Below the pieces are notes generated by a model. That model saw nothing but the letters and a program-made list of their open reading frames with translations. It had not been told where the DNA came from and made no database searches. Shown piece after piece: positions 53,196 to 63,117 of a stretch of 64,000 nt of DNA (positions are counted from its first letter, which is position 1; every line of letters starts with the position of its first letter). Source of the DNA: an uncultured Chloroflexales bacterium (GTDB lineage Bacteria > Chloroflexota > Chloroflexia > Chloroflexales > Chloroflexaceae); contig CAKZSI010000044.1 in NCBI GenBank assembly GCA_937918935.1, forward strand, positions 20,300 through 84,299, written 5' to 3'. The translations under genes were made by a program, and so were the position numbers.

Positions 53196-53839
53196 CGCCC
53201 CATCCCCATGCCATCGCGGCCGAGTCCTTCGCGATCATCCGCCGGGGCCTGGCCGAGCGCGGCCACGCCTTCGAGCCACCGCTGGCGGCAGTGATCGAGC
53301 GCATCGTCCACTCGACCGCCGATTTTGAGTTCGCCGATCTGGTGCGCACCAGTCCGGGCGCGGTGGAGGCCGGGGTGGAGGCGCTGCGGGCGGGCTGCGC
53401 GGTGCTCACCGACGTCCACATGGTGCGCGTGGGCGTCAATGCCGGGCGCCTGGCGGCGCTGGGCGGTTCGCTCCACTGCCTGATTGACGATCCTGAGGTG
53501 CAATCCTTCGCCGTCGCCAACGGCATCACTCGCGGCGCGCAGAGTATGCGCCTGGCCGCGGAACGGGGCTTGCTGGAGGGTGCGATCGTTGCCATCGGGA
53601 ACGCCCCCACCGCCCTGGAGGAGCTGATTCGCCTCGTGGCGACGGGCGCGCGCCCGGCGCTCATCATCGGCGTGCCGGTGGGCTTCGTCGGTGCTGCCGA
53701 GAGCAAGGCCGCCCTCGCCGAGGTGACCGCCGTGCCATGGCTGGTCACCAGCGGTCGCAAAGGCGGCTCGACCGTGGCGGTCGCGGTGATCAACGCGCTG
53801 TTGCGTCTGGCGGCGGGCGCGGGCAACGACGCCCTGTGA
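53192..53839 (+). CDS. cbiC: Precorrin-8X methylmutase
   Basis: A 215-residue CbiC/CobH that moves the C11 methyl to C12, forming (hydrogeno/cobalt) cobyrinate. Characteristic parts: SFAIIRRGL, IERIVHSTADFEFADLV, TDVHMVRVGVN, IGNAPTALEEL, VPVGFVGAAESKAAL. The GTG start has AAGGAGG 7 bases upstream and overlaps cbiX. Its TGA shares its last base with the cbiD ATG. Confidence 0.95.
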   Translation: MTPHPHAIAAESFAIIRRGLAERGHAFEPPLAAVIERIVHSTADFEFADLVRTSPGAVEAGVEALRAGCAVLTDVHMVRVGVNAGRLAALGGSLHCLIDDPEVQSFAVANGITRGAQSMRLAAERGLLEGAIVAIGNAPTALEELIRLVATGARPALIIGVPVGFVGAAESKAALAEVTAVPWLVTSGRKGGSTVAVAVINALLRLAAGAGNDAL

Positions 53840-54999
53840 TGGTGACCGATATGGACATGCCCGTACCCCCGCGCAACCGGCGCGGTATGCGCACCGGCTT
53901 CACCACGGGAACCAACGCAGCCGCGGCGGCACGCGCCGCCACCGTGGCCCTGTTCACCGGCGCCTGGCCCGAGACGGTCACGGTCAGCCTGCCCACGGGC
54001 GAGACGACCACCATGACGCCGCTGGAACGCCAGCTTGCCGCTGACGCCGCCTCATGCTGCATGCGCAAGGATGGGGGTGACGATCCGGACGTGACCCACG
54101 GCGCGCTGATCTGCGCCACGGTGCGCCGGACGTCTGATCCGGGCCTGCGCCTCGACGGCGGCCCGGGCGTGGGCCGGGTGACCCTGCCCGGTCTGGGGCT
54201 GCCTGTGGGCGAGGCGGCGATCAATCCCGTGCCCCGCCGGCAGATCACCGAGAACGTGCTCGCGGCCCTGGGCGAGATCGCCCCCGAGGGACCGGCGATC
54301 CTGGAGCGTATCGGTCTTGAGGTGATCATCAGTGTGCCCGAGGGTGAACGCCTGGCGCGCAAGACCCTTAACCCTCGTCTGGGGATCATCGGGGGAATCA
54401 GCATCCTCGGCACGAGCGGCAGGGTCTACCCGTACAGCACGGCCGCCTGGCGTCACAGTGTGCTCCAGGCGGTGCAACTGGCCGCCTACCATAGCCCCGA
54501 GCGGGTCGTACTTGCCACCGGGGCGCGCTCCGAGCAGTACGCGATGCGCCTGTTCCCCGAACTGCCCGAACTGGCCTTCGTGGAGATCAGCGTGTTTACC
54601 GGGGCGGCGCTACGGGCCTGCGTCAACCACGGCGTGCGTGAGGCCATCCTGGTCGCCATGATCAGCCGGATCATCAAAACCGCCCAGGGCCGTATGGTCA
54701 CCCACGTCGCGGGCAATCCGGTGGATTTTGCCTTTCTTGCCCGGGTGTGCCACGAGATCGGCGCCTCGCCCGAGTTGATTGCCGCGACGGAGAGCGCCAA
54801 TACCGGGCGCCACTTTCTCGAACTCTGCCAGGCCCGTGGCGAGCTGGCGCCCCTTGAACATCTCACCGCCATGGCCCTGGAGCAAATGCAGCGATTCGTG
54901 CAGCGGTTTCGCGCCGACATGCGCCTGGAAGCCATCCTGGTGGACTTCGACGGCGCGGTCCTGGCCCGAAAACGGTCCGAGGATGGTGATGGGCGCTGA
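53839..54999 (+). CDS. cbiD: Cobalt-precorrin-5B C1-methyltransferase CbiD
   Basis: A 386-residue CbiD that methylates C1 in the anaerobic pathway. It has the N-terminal MRTGFTTGTNAAAAARAA, a diagnostic segment, TLNPRLGIIGGISILGTSG, VLATGARSEQYAM and ITHVAG-like MVTHVAGNPVDF. The presence of CbiD (not CobF) supports the early-cobalt route. The ATG overlaps the cbiC stop by one base; the frame is open upstream inside cbiC. Confidence 0.95.
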   Translation: MVTDMDMPVPPRNRRGMRTGFTTGTNAAAAARAATVALFTGAWPETVTVSLPTGETTTMTPLERQLAADAASCCMRKDGGDDPDVTHGALICATVRRTSDPGLRLDGGPGVGRVTLPGLGLPVGEAAINPVPRRQITENVLAALGEIAPEGPAILERIGLEVIISVPEGERLARKTLNPRLGIIGGISILGTSGRVYPYSTAAWRHSVLQAVQLAAYHSPERVVLATGARSEQYAMRLFPELPELAFVEISVFTGAALRACVNHGVREAILVAMISRIIKTAQGRMVTHVAGNPVDFAFLARVCHEIGASPELIAATESANTGRHFLELCQARGELAPLEHLTAMALEQMQRFVQRFRADMRLEAILVDFDGAVLARKRSEDGDGR

Positions 55000-55012
55000 A
55001 ACGTTCCTTTGC

Positions 55013-55052
55013 AAGAAGGGGCGTGGGGAAACCTGGTTTCCCCACCCTCCGT
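55013..55052. repeat. Dispersed palindrome family A
   Basis: GGGGCGTGGGGAAACC / GGTTTCCCCACCCTCC with a one-base centre. It lies between cbiD and cbiET, 15 bases after the stop. Confidence 0.75.
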
Positions 55053-55128
55053 CAGCCGGTGTCGGGCCGCCGGGTTTCCCTCTATTGTGGCCCGGCCGCA
55101 CAAATCCAAAATGGCATAAGAGGCTCCA

Positions 55129-56412
55129 ATGAATCAGACCGCCCCCGAACCTTCCCGGCGCATCCTGGTGGTGGGCATCACCGGCGCCGGTTGCACCGGT
55201 CTCCCCGAGGCGTTGATCGCCCGCGTGCTGGGCGCCGATCTGCTGGTCGGCGGCGAGCGTCACCTGGAAGCCTTCCCCACCTTCGGCGGCGAGCGGCTAA
55301 GCGTCCGCCAGGGGCTGCCGCTCGTGGCCCGACGCCTGCGTGAGGCCCTGGAGCGCGGTGAACGGGCGGTCGTGCTGGCTTCGGGCGATCCGCTGTGGTA
55401 CGGCATCGGCGCCAGTCTGCGGCGCTGGTTCGCGGCTGAGGAGTTGGAGATCGTCCCCGCGCCGACCTCATACCAACTGGCCTTTGCCGCCCTGGGCGAG
55501 CCCTGGCACGATGCCGCGCTGCTCAGCGCCCACGCCCGACCCCTTGACGAGGTCATTCGCGGCGTGCGGCAGGCGCCTAAGGCGGCCATGCTCACCGACG
55601 ACCGCCACACCCCCGCGGTGATCGCCCGGGCGTTGATCGAGGCTGGCCTGGCGCCAACCGCGGCATGCGCCATCTGCGAGAACCTGGGTGAGCCGGGGCA
55701 GCGCATTGTGCGGACCACGCTGGAGGAGGCGGCTGCGCAGACCTTCGCGCCACTGAATGTGCTGGTGGTCTGGCACGATGGAGAGGAGCAGCCGCCCGCT
55801 GAGGAAGCGGCGCGAACCGCTTCGCCGGCGACCCGTGCCCCCGGCCTGCCCGACGCGGCCTTCAGTGCCGAGGCCGGGCTGATCACCAGGCGCGAGGTGC
55901 GTCTGTTGAGCCTGGCGGAACTGGCCCTGAGGTCGGGCGAGGTGCTGTGGGACATCGGGGCGGGCAGCGGGTCGGTGGGCATCGAGGCCGCCCGCGCGCA
56001 ACCGGCGGCCGCGGTCTACGCCGTGGAGCGCCGGACGGCGCTGTGCGAGCACATCCGCGAGAACCTGCGCCGCTTCCCCGCGCCCAACCTCCGCCTGATC
56101 CACGGCGAGGCGCCCGATGCCTGCGCCGCGCTGCCCTCTCCCGACGCGATCTTCATCGGCGGCAGCGGCGGGCGCCTGGGTGCGTTGCTCGACATGGCGC
56201 GCCGGCGTCTGCGCCCCGGTGGGCGCTTGGTGCTCAACCTGGTGACCCTCGACCGGCTGCGCGAGGCGCGCCAGCACTTGCCCGAGGCGCGGCTCTACCA
56301 GGTTCAGATCAACCGCGGCGCGCCCATCCAGGACGACCTGCGCCTCGAGGCGCTCAATCCGGTGTTTGTGATGACGTGGGTGAAGGGAGGATCTGATACC
56401 TCACATGGGTAG
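55129..56412 (+). CDS. cbiET: Precorrin-6Y C5,15-methyltransferase/decarboxylase fusion CbiET
   Basis: A 427-residue fusion (CobL type). CbiE (about 10-215) is a tetrapyrrole methylase with VVGITGAGCTGLPE and VLASGDPLWYGIG. CbiT (about 240-420) is a Rossmann SAM methyltransferase with LWDIGAGSGSVGIEAARA and AIFIGGSGGRLGALL. Together they methylate C5 and C15 and decarboxylate the C12 acetate. The ATG is at 55129, about 75 bases after a family A palindrome. Confidence 0.95.
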   Translation: MNQTAPEPSRRILVVGITGAGCTGLPEALIARVLGADLLVGGERHLEAFPTFGGERLSVRQGLPLVARRLREALERGERAVVLASGDPLWYGIGASLRRWFAAEELEIVPAPTSYQLAFAALGEPWHDAALLSAHARPLDEVIRGVRQAPKAAMLTDDRHTPAVIARALIEAGLAPTAACAICENLGEPGQRIVRTTLEEAAAQTFAPLNVLVVWHDGEEQPPAEEAARTASPATRAPGLPDAAFSAEAGLITRREVRLLSLAELALRSGEVLWDIGAGSGSVGIEAARAQPAAAVYAVERRTALCEHIRENLRRFPAPNLRLIHGEAPDACAALPSPDAIFIGGSGGRLGALLDMARRRLRPGGRLVLNLVTLDRLREARQHLPEARLYQVQINRGAPIQDDLRLEALNPVFVMTWVKGGSDTSHG

Positions 56413-56758
56413 AGCCACATCAGTAAATTGTAACGACGTGCGAAGATTAAGATGCATCATCACAAGCCGTGCGCCGAGTGTAAAACGCAACGTGTGAGCC
56501 TGTGCCCCGCACCGCCCGCCGGAGCGCCAGGCGTGGCGTTACGTCAGGAGTGTCTTGCTCGCGCATGCTGGAAAGTAAAACACGATGTTCCGCCGCGCTC
56601 AGGTGCGGATCTGAACAGGGCTGATCCAGCTTCTTCGGGCCTTGTGCCCCAGATCCCGGGCGGTTCGTTGGTTTTGGCGGCGCAGTCGCCAAAACTAACG
56701 AACAACGACTTTTGCTTCGCGGGGTGCGGCCCTCCGCACCGCCTAAAAAGGCACAAAG
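56413..56758. other. Intergenic region inside the B12 cluster
   Basis: 346 bases with no gene and no second cobalamin riboswitch (the GCCGCAACTG core is missing). It contains a family C hairpin at 56664-56702 and a family B-like GCGGCCCTCCGC at 56726-56738. It may carry an internal promoter for cbiL and the fusion gene. Confidence 0.45.
56664..56702. terminator. Hairpin of family C, possible terminator
   Basis: TTCGTTGGTTTTGGCG (56664-56679) pairs with CGCCAAAACTAACGAA (56687-56702) with one G-T pair. Its core is the same as the terminator between pfkA and gap (20855-20895). Confidence 0.5.
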
Positions 56759-57505
56759 ATGGAGACCACACTGTCGGGCGCTGTTGAACCAGGACTTACC
56801 GTAATCGGTCTGGGGCCGGGCGACCCCGAGTTGATCACCCTCAAGGGGTTGCGGGCCATCCAGGCCGCCGAGGTGGTCTTCGTGCCGCGCAGCCGCGATG
56901 GCGCGCAGAGCATGGCCCTGCGTATTGCCGCTCCCTGGCTCGACCCCGCACGGCAGCGTGTGGTTGAACTGGCGCTGCTCATGGTGCGCGACGCGGCCCA
57001 AGTGCGCCCGGTCTGGCGTGAGGCCGCCGCGACTGTCGCTGCCCATCTGGACGCCGGGCAACGCGGGGTCTATCTGCTGCTCGGCGATCCGCTGCTCTAC
57101 GGCACGGTCACCTACCTGTGGCGCGAACTGGCCGCCCTGGCCCCTCATCTGCAACTGCGGATCATCCCGGGGGTGACCTCCTTCGCCGCGGCAGCGGCAG
57201 CCGGCGCCCTGCCCCTGGCCCTGGCCGATGAGCGCCTGGTCGTGCTGCCCGCCAGCCATGAGGATGACCTGGAGCGCCTGCGGCGCCTGCTCACCGAGTT
57301 CGAGACTGTCGTGCTGCTCAAGGCCGGCCCGGCCCTTCCGCGCATCGTTGCTGCGCTGGAGCAGACCGGCCTGCTCGACCAGGCCCTGTATGCCGAATAC
57401 GTCGGCATGCCCGAAGAGTTGATCGCCCGCGACCTGCGCGGCCTCGACCTTCACAATCGTCCCTACCTGTCGCTCGTGATTGTTCGCCGAGGAGACCGTT
57501 TATGA
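56759..57505 (+). CDS. cbiL: Precorrin-2/cobalt-factor II C20-methyltransferase
   Basis: A 248-residue tetrapyrrole methylase (CbiL/CobI). [56 protein letters not shown] and the C-terminal [13 protein letters not shown] are typical. It methylates C20 of cobalt-sirohydrochlorin. AAAAAGG lies 7 bases before the ATG. Its stop overlaps the start of the fusion gene by 4 bases (ATGA). Confidence 0.94.
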   Translation: METTLSGAVEPGLTVIGLGPGDPELITLKGLRAIQAAEVVFVPRSRDGAQSMALRIAAPWLDPARQRVVELALLMVRDAAQVRPVWREAAATVAAHLDAGQRGVYLLLGDPLLYGTVTYLWRELAALAPHLQLRIIPGVTSFAAAAAAGALPLALADERLVVLPASHEDDLERLRRLLTEFETVVLLKAGPALPRIVAALEQTGLLDQALYAEYVGMPEELIARDLRGLDLHNRPYLSLVIVRRGDRL

Positions 57506-60500
57506 GTTACCCCGTCACTCCTGGTACCGTCTACTTCATCGGCGCGGGACCGGGCGCCCCAGATCTGATCACCGTCCGCGGGCGCGACATCATTGCCCGG
57601 GCCGATCTGATCCTCTACGCCGACAGCCTGGTGGACGAGGCGGTGCCGGCAGCCTATGCCCGGCCCACGGCTCGCGTGGTCGGCAGCGCCGGTCTGGATC
57701 TGGAGCGGATCGTCGCCCTGATGGTCGAGACGGCGCGGGCAGGCGGGGTGGTGGCCCGGGTCCACACGGGTGATCCTTCCCTTTATGGTGCGATCCACGA
57801 GCAGATGGCCGCCCTCGACGAGCAGGGCGTGCCCTACGAGATTGTGCCGGGCGTTACGGCGGCCTTTGCCGCCGCGGCCCGCCTCGGCGTCGAGTTGACC
57901 GTGCCCGAGGTGACCCAGACGCTCATCGTCTCGCGGGTGGCCGGGCGCACCCCCGTGCCCCCCGGCGAGGCCCTGCGCGATCTGGCTGCCCATGGCGCCT
58001 CGCTCGCGCTCTACCTCAGTGTGACCCAGATCGAGCAGGTGGTGGCCGAGTTACTGGCCGGCGGCGCCTACACCCCCGACACGCCGGTTGCGGTGGTCTA
58101 CCGGGCCACCTGGCCCGATGAGCAAATCATTACCGGTACGCTGGCCGAGATTGCCCCTCAGGTGCGCGAAGCCGGCCTCACCCGCCACGCCCTCATCCTG
58201 GTCGGCCCGGCGCTGCGTGCCGCGCGTCCCGCCACGCGCAGCCGGCTCTATGCCCCGGAGTTCGCCCACGGCTACCGGCGGCGGCAGACGACTACCGGCG
58301 CGCTACCGGAGCCAGCCGAAGCGCCCACGGTGATCGCCGTCACTCGCGCGGGGGCGCGCCTGGCCGCCCGGCTGGCCCTGGAGCTGGGGGCCACGGCCTA
58401 TGTGCCCGCGAAGCTCGCCGCCGAGGCGCCGGGGGCCACGACCTACACCGGCCCGGCGCGCGCCCTGGTGCGGAGCCTCTGGGGCCGCGCCCGCGCCCTG
58501 GTGCTGGTGATGTCCACGGGGATCGCCGTGCGCGCCGTCGCGCCCCTGCTCACCCACAAGGACGTAGACCCCGCGGTGATCTGTCTGGACGAAGCCGGTC
58601 GCGCCGTGGTCCCGCTGCTCGGCGGCCACCGCGCCGGGGCCAACGACCTGGCCCGGCGCATCGCCACATTCACCGGGGGCCAACCCGCGATCACTACCGC
58701 CAGCGACACCCAGGGCCTGCCCGCCCTCGACCGTCTCGGCCAGGAGGCCGGCTGGCGCATCGTCGAAGACGCGGCCCTGACCCACACCATGGCCTGTCTG
58801 GTCAACGGCGAACCGCTGGGCTGCTACGTGGACCCTGCACTTCCCTACCAGCGCCGCCAGATCGAGACCTGGCTCGCTGCATGCCCCGATCTTACCTTCG
58901 TTGATGACCCGGCGGACCTCGCCGACCCGCGCTTCGCTGCTGCGCTGCTGGTCAGCCAGCGCGCCCTGTCCGAGCACTGGCCCGCCCTGCGCGACAGGAC
59001 CGTGCGCTACGCGCCGCCCGTCCTGGTGGCCGGCATCGGCTGCCGCCGCGGCGTGCCTGTCGAGGAGTTGCGCGCCGCCCTTGATGCGACCCTGGCCGAC
59101 GCTGGTCTCGATCCGCGCTGCCTGGCGGCCCTGGCAACCGCCGCGCTCAAGACCGATGAGCCAGGTCTGAAGGCCCTGGCCGCAGAACGGGGCCTGCCGC
59201 TGGTCATCGTGCCCGACGCGCGCCTCCAGGCCCTCGACCCCGCCGACTTCAGCCCCAGCGCCGCCCGCGCCCGCGCCGACCTGCCCGGCGTGGCCGAACC
59301 CTGCGCCCTCGTGGTGGCAGGCGGGCCGCTCCTCGTCCCCAAGCGCGCCTTCGCCCGCTGTACCGTCGCCGTGGCCCTCCGCCCCGATACGGCCGCGTGG
59401 CCCGAGTTCGTCACCTCCACACCTCCACACCTCCACACCTCCACACCTCCACACCTCCACACCCCCTCCCCCGGGCGCCTCACCCTGGTCAGCATCGGCC
59501 CCGGCGACCTCAGCCAACTGACCCTGGCGGCCCGGCAGGCGCTTCAGGAGGCCGAGGTGGTGGTGGGCTACGGCGTCTATGTTGAACTGGTGCGCCCGCT
59601 GCTGGCCCCCCGCCAGGAGCTGCTGATCACCCCGGCGATGGGCGACGAGCTGGGCCGCGCGCGGCAGGCCCTCGACCTGGCGCGGGCCGGGCGCCGGGTG
59701 GCGTTGATCAGCAGCGGGGACATCGGCATCTACGCCATGGCCGCGCCGGTCTTCGAGCACCTGCGCAACGAGGGGTGGGATGGCACACGGCCCGCGGTGG
59801 AGGTGCTGCCCGGCATTAGCGCCTTTCAGGCCCTGGCGGCCCGGCTGGGGGCGCCGATCAGCCACGACTTCAGCGTGATTAGCCTGAGTGACCTGCTCAC
59901 GCCCTGGGAGGTGATCGAGTGCCGTGTCGCCGCCGCCGCCGCCGCCGACTGTGTGGTGGCTTTCTACAACCCGCGCTCCCGCGAGCGCCACTGGCACCTC
60001 GGCGCGGCCCTGGCCATCCTGCGCGCCCATCGCCCCCCGGAAACCCCCGTGGCCCTGGGGCGCAACGTGATGCGCGCCGACGAGCGTATCATCCTCACCA
60101 CCCTGGCCCGGGTTGACCCCGCCCAGGCCGATATGTTCACCGTGGTGCTGGTGGGCAACAGCCAGAGCTACCCCCTCGCCGGGCGCATGGTAACCCCCCG
60201 CGGCTATGAGGCCAGAACTCGCCCTGAGTCCACACCTCCACACCTTCACATCGCCACACCTCCGCACCCCCACATCTCCACACCTCTCTCCCCTTACCCT
60301 ATCGTGCTCACCAACCTGAGCGGCGCGCCGGTGGTGGTCGTCGGCGGGGGGCCGGTGGGCGAACGCAAGGTGCGGGGGTTGCTGGAGACGGGGGCGCGGG
60401 TGCGGCTGATCAGCCCGGAGGCCAGCCCGAAGCTCCGGGCCTGGGCCGCCGCCGGGCGCATTGTCTGGCAACAGCGCCCCTACGCCCCCGGCGACCTGGC

Positions 60501-61632
60501 CGGGGCGCGCCTGGTCTTCGCCGCGACCAGCGAACGCGAGGTGAACGCCCGGGTCGCCCGCGACGCCGTGCTCCACGGCGCGCTGTGCAACGTCGCTGAT
60601 GCCCCGGAGGAGGGCGATTTCCACCTGCCGGCGTTGCACCGCTCCGGCGAGATGACCATCGCTGTCAGCAGCGGCGGCGCGGCCCCGGGGCGCTCCGTGG
60701 CCCTGCGCGACGCTATCGCCGCCTGGCTCGAGGGCCGCTCCCCCAACGGGCAGCCCGGCGGCGCGCCGCCCGCCGAGGTGGCCCCCGCGCCCGACCGGCG
60801 CCCCGCCGCAACAGCGCCCCGCGGCAAAGCCTACCTGGTCGGCGCCGGGCCGGGCCGGGCCGACCTGATCACCCTCCGCGGGCTGACCCTGCTGCGCCGG
60901 GCCGACGTGGTGCTCTACGACTGGCTGGTGGCCCCCGAACTGCTGGAGCAGGTTCCCGCGGGCGCCGAACTGATCTTCGTCGGCAAGACCCACGACCGAC
61001 ATACTCTGGAGCAGGACGCCATCACTGACCTGCTCGTCGCCCACACCGGGGCCGGGCGGCAGGTGGTGCGGCTCAAAGGCGGCGACCCCGGCGTCTTTGG
61101 CCATGCTGGCGAGGAGGCCCTGGCCCTGGCGCGGGCCGGGCTGCCCTTCGAGATCGTGCCCGGCGTCTCCTCGGCCCTGGCCGCCCCGGCCTACGCCGGC
61201 ATTCCCCTCACCTTCCGCGGCCTGGCCAGCGGCTTCGCCGTGGTGACCGGGCACGAAGCGCCCGATACCCCCCACCACCTGGACTGGACCGCCCTGGCCC
61301 GCGTGCCCACCCTGGTGGTGCTGATGGGCCTGCACCGAACCGAGGCCATCTGCGCCGCCCTGCGGGAGGCCGGGCGCGCCTCCGACACTCCCGTGGCGGT
61401 CATCAGCCGGGCCACCACCAGCGAGCAACGGGTCCTGCGGGCCACCCTGGACAGCCTGCCCGCGGCCCTGCAAGCGCAACCCGTGCCGACGCCCGCCGTG
61501 CTGGTGATCGGCGACGTCGTCGCCCTGGCCGACGAACTGGCCTGGTTCGCCCCCGAGCTAGCCGCGGAGCACTTCGTGCCGTTCGATGAAGCGGCCCGCC
61601 ACGCCCATCTTTCCGATCGGAGCAACCCATGA
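57502..61632 (+). CDS. Five-function B12 fusion: CbiF-CbiG-CbiH-precorrin-2 dehydrogenase-CobA
   Basis: One 1376-residue open frame with five enzyme units. Residues 1-255 are CbiF/CobM (C11-methyltransferase; [32 protein letters not shown]). About 270-630 is CbiG (cobalt-precorrin-5A hydrolase; [27 protein letters not shown], then [11 protein letters not shown]). About 655-900 is CbiH/CobJ (C17-methyltransferase; [42 protein letters not shown]). About 935-1085 is the SirC/CysG-N dehydrogenase ([34 protein letters not shown]). About 1108-1355 is CobA uroporphyrinogen-III methyltransferase ([29 protein letters not shown]). His/Pro/Thr linkers from CACCTCCA repeats join CbiG-CbiH and CbiH-dehydrogenase. 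ATGA overlaps with cbiL and cbiA link it to both neighbours. Confidence 0.9.
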   Translation: MSYPVTPGTVYFIGAGPGAPDLITVRGRDIIARADLILYADSLVDEAVPAAYARPTARVVGSAGLDLERIVALMVETARAGGVVARVHTGDPSLYGAIHEQMAALDEQGVPYEIVPGVTAAFAAAARLGVELTVPEVTQTLIVSRVAGRTPVPPGEALRDLAAHGASLALYLSVTQIEQVVAELLAGGAYTPDTPVAVVYRATWPDEQIITGTLAEIAPQVREAGLTRHALILVGPALRAARPATRSRLYAPEFAHGYRRRQTTTGALPEPAEAPTVIAVTRAGARLAARLALELGATAYVPAKLAAEAPGATTYTGPARALVRSLWGRARALVLVMSTGIAVRAVAPLLTHKDVDPAVICLDEAGRAVVPLLGGHRAGANDLARRIATFTGGQPAITTASDTQGLPALDRLGQEAGWRIVEDAALTHTMACLVNGEPLGCYVDPALPYQRRQIETWLAACPDLTFVDDPADLADPRFAAALLVSQRALSEHWPALRDRTVRYAPPVLVAGIGCRRGVPVEELRAALDATLADAGLDPRCLAALATAALKTDEPGLKALAAERGLPLVIVPDARLQALDPADFSPSAARARADLPGVAEPCALVVAGGPLLVPKRAFARCTVAVALRPDTAAWPEFVTSTPPHLHTSTPPHLHTPSPGRLTLVSIGPGDLSQLTLAARQALQEAEVVVGYGVYVELVRPLLAPRQELLITPAMGDELGRARQALDLARAGRRVALISSGDIGIYAMAAPVFEHLRNEGWDGTRPAVEVLPGISAFQALAARLGAPISHDFSVISLSDLLTPWEVIECRVAAAAAADCVVAFYNPRSRERHWHLGAALAILRAHRPPETPVALGRNVMRADERIILTTLARVDPAQADMFTVVLVGNSQSYPLAGRMVTPRGYEARTRPESTPPHLHIATPPHPHISTPLSPYPIVLTNLSGAPVVVVGGGPVGERKVRGLLETGARVRLISPEASPKLRAWAAAGRIVWQQRPYAPGDLAGARLVFAATSEREVNARVARDAVLHGALCNVADAPEEGDFHLPALHRSGEMTIAVSSGGAAPGRSVALRDAIAAWLEGRSPNGQPGGAPPAEVAPAPDRRPAATAPRGKAYLVGAGPGRADLITLRGLTLLRRADVVLYDWLVAPELLEQVPAGAELIFVGKTHDRHTLEQDAITDLLVAHTGAGRQVVRLKGGDPGVFGHAGEEALALARAGLPFEIVPGVSSALAAPAYAGIPLTFRGLASGFAVVTGHEAPDTPHHLDWTALARVPTLVVLMGLHRTEAICAALREAGRASDTPVAVISRATTSEQRVLRATLDSLPAALQAQPVPTPAVLVIGDVVALADELAWFAPELAAEHFVPFDEAARHAHLSDRSNP
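59412..59459 (+). repeat. Six perfect copies of octamer CACCTCCA inside coding sequence
   Basis: Six uninterrupted 8-bp units (59412-59459) encode a [17 protein letters not shown] linker between the CbiG and CbiH domains. Because 8 is not a multiple of 3, gain or loss of one unit changes the frame of everything downstream. Confidence 0.97.
60229..60295 (+). repeat. Degenerate second CACCTCCA-type array
   Basis: This stretch contains CACACCTCCACACCTTCACA, CACACCTCCGCACCCCCAC and ATCTCCACACCTCTC. It encodes the [18 protein letters not shown] linker between the CbiH and dehydrogenase domains and is related to the array at 59412-59459. Confidence 0.85.
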
Positions 61633-63074
61633 GCATCGCGCTGCCGCGGCTGCTGCTGGCCGCGCCGATGAGCGGCAGCGGCAAAACCACTATCACCGCG
61701 GGCCTGATTGCCGCCCTGAGCGCGCGGGGGCTGGCGGTGGCTCCCTTCAAATGCGGGCCGGACTACATTGACCCGAGCTACCACGCCCTGGCCGCCGGGC
61801 GTCCCTGTGCCAACCTCGACGCCTGGCTCGTGCCCCCTGAACATATCCCCGGGGTGCTGGCGCGGCGCAGCGCGGGCGCCGACCTGGCGCTGATCGAGGG
61901 TGTAATGGGCTTCTTCGACGGCTACGCGGGCGACGACGACACCGGCAGCAGCGCCCACATCGCCCGGCTGACCGGCACCCCGGTCGTAATTGTGCTCGAC
62001 GTGCGGGCCATGGCCCGCACCGCTGCGGCCCTCGTCGCCGGCCTGCGCGACTTCGACCCCCGGGTGCGCGTCGTGGGCGTCATCCTCAACCGTGCCGGCA
62101 GCCCCCGCCATGCCGCCATGGTGCGCGCGGCCATCGAAAGCGACGCGGGGCTGCCCGTCCTTGGCGCCCTGCTGCGCGACGAAGCCATTACCCTGCCCGA
62201 ACGCCACCTGGGCCTGGTGCCCACCGCCGAGGCGGGCCGCTGGCGAGCCTGGCTCGACGAGGTGCGCGTGCGCATCGAAGCCAGCGTGGACCTCGAGGCC
62301 CTCCTGGCCCTGGCCCGTGCTGCGCTGCCCCTCGACCTGCCCGCGCCCGCGTTGCCCGCAGCAGCGCCGGAACCACCCTTCGCGTTCAACAACGCTTCCC
62401 CCGGCGCCGGAGCGCCGATCATCGCCGTGAGCCGCGACGAAGCCTTCAGCTTCCTCTACGACGACAACCTCGACCTCTTACGCGACGCGGGGGCCACCAT
62501 CGCCTTTTTCAGCCCCCTGCGCGACGCAGCCCTGCCGGCTGGCGCGGGGGCGCTCTACCTCTGCGGCGGCTTTCCCGAACTCTACGCCGCGCAGTTGAGC
62601 GCCAACGGCGCCATGCGCGCGGCCATCCGCACTGCCGCCGCCCGCGGCCTGCCGATCTACGCCGAATGCGGCGGGCTGATGTACCTCACCGAGACCCTGA
62701 TTGACGCCGATGGTCTGGCCCACCCGATGGTGGGCCTGCTCCCCGGACGCTCGGTGATGACCCCGCGCCTGACCCTGGGCTACCGCACGGTGCGCGCCAA
62801 CGGCGCGAGCTGGCTGTGGGAGAGTGGCGAAACGGTGCGTGGCCACGAGTTTCACTACTCGGTCTGGGACGATCGCCCTGCCGAACTCCCCTGGCTCTAC
62901 ACCTGCCTGCCCGATGCCCTGCGCCCCGACGCGCGCCTCGAAGGAGCCTGTACGGGCAATATCCTGGCCTCCTACGTTCACATTCACTGGCTGGCCGCCC
63001 CCCATCTCGCCACACGCTTCATCGCCGCGGCCCGGCAACACGCCCAGAGCATCACGAAATCCTTCCCTGGATAG
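61629..63074 (+). CDS. cbiA: Cobyrinate a,c-diamide synthase
   Basis: A 481-residue CbiA/CobB that amidates the a and c acetates of cobyrinate with glutamine and ATP. It has an N-terminal ATPase ([38 protein letters not shown]) and a C-terminal class I glutamine amidotransferase with [14 protein letters not shown] and the nucleophile Cys in [12 protein letters not shown], ending with HIHWLAAP. The ATG overlaps the fusion stop (ATGA). The neighbours make B12, not the hydrogenobyrinate or siderophore variants of this family. Confidence 0.95.
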   Translation: MSIALPRLLLAAPMSGSGKTTITAGLIAALSARGLAVAPFKCGPDYIDPSYHALAAGRPCANLDAWLVPPEHIPGVLARRSAGADLALIEGVMGFFDGYAGDDDTGSSAHIARLTGTPVVIVLDVRAMARTAAALVAGLRDFDPRVRVVGVILNRAGSPRHAAMVRAAIESDAGLPVLGALLRDEAITLPERHLGLVPTAEAGRWRAWLDEVRVRIEASVDLEALLALARAALPLDLPAPALPAAAPEPPFAFNNASPGAGAPIIAVSRDEAFSFLYDDNLDLLRDAGATIAFFSPLRDAALPAGAGALYLCGGFPELYAAQLSANGAMRAAIRTAAARGLPIYAECGGLMYLTETLIDADGLAHPMVGLLPGRSVMTPRLTLGYRTVRANGASWLWESGETVRGHEFHYSVWDDRPAELPWLYTCLPDALRPDARLEGACTGNILASYVHIHWLAAPHLATRFIAAARQHAQSITKSFPG

Positions 63075-63117
63075 ATGACAAAAAGGCGCATTCAAGCGTA
63101 TGATAGGTACATACTCC

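Noticed and set aside
56413..56758. A second cobalamin riboswitch before cbiL
   Set aside because: The conserved GCCGCAACTGTAA core and GAAGCCAGG element are absent; only generic hairpins are seen.
59412..59459. Possible CRISPR array
   Set aside because: The units are 8 bp, contiguous and without spacers; no cas genes are present anywhere in the window.
58303..61479. A 1058-codon open frame on the minus strand
   Set aside because: It is antisense to the B12 fusion gene, has no domain signature and only reflects the G+C-rich codon pattern of the plus strand.
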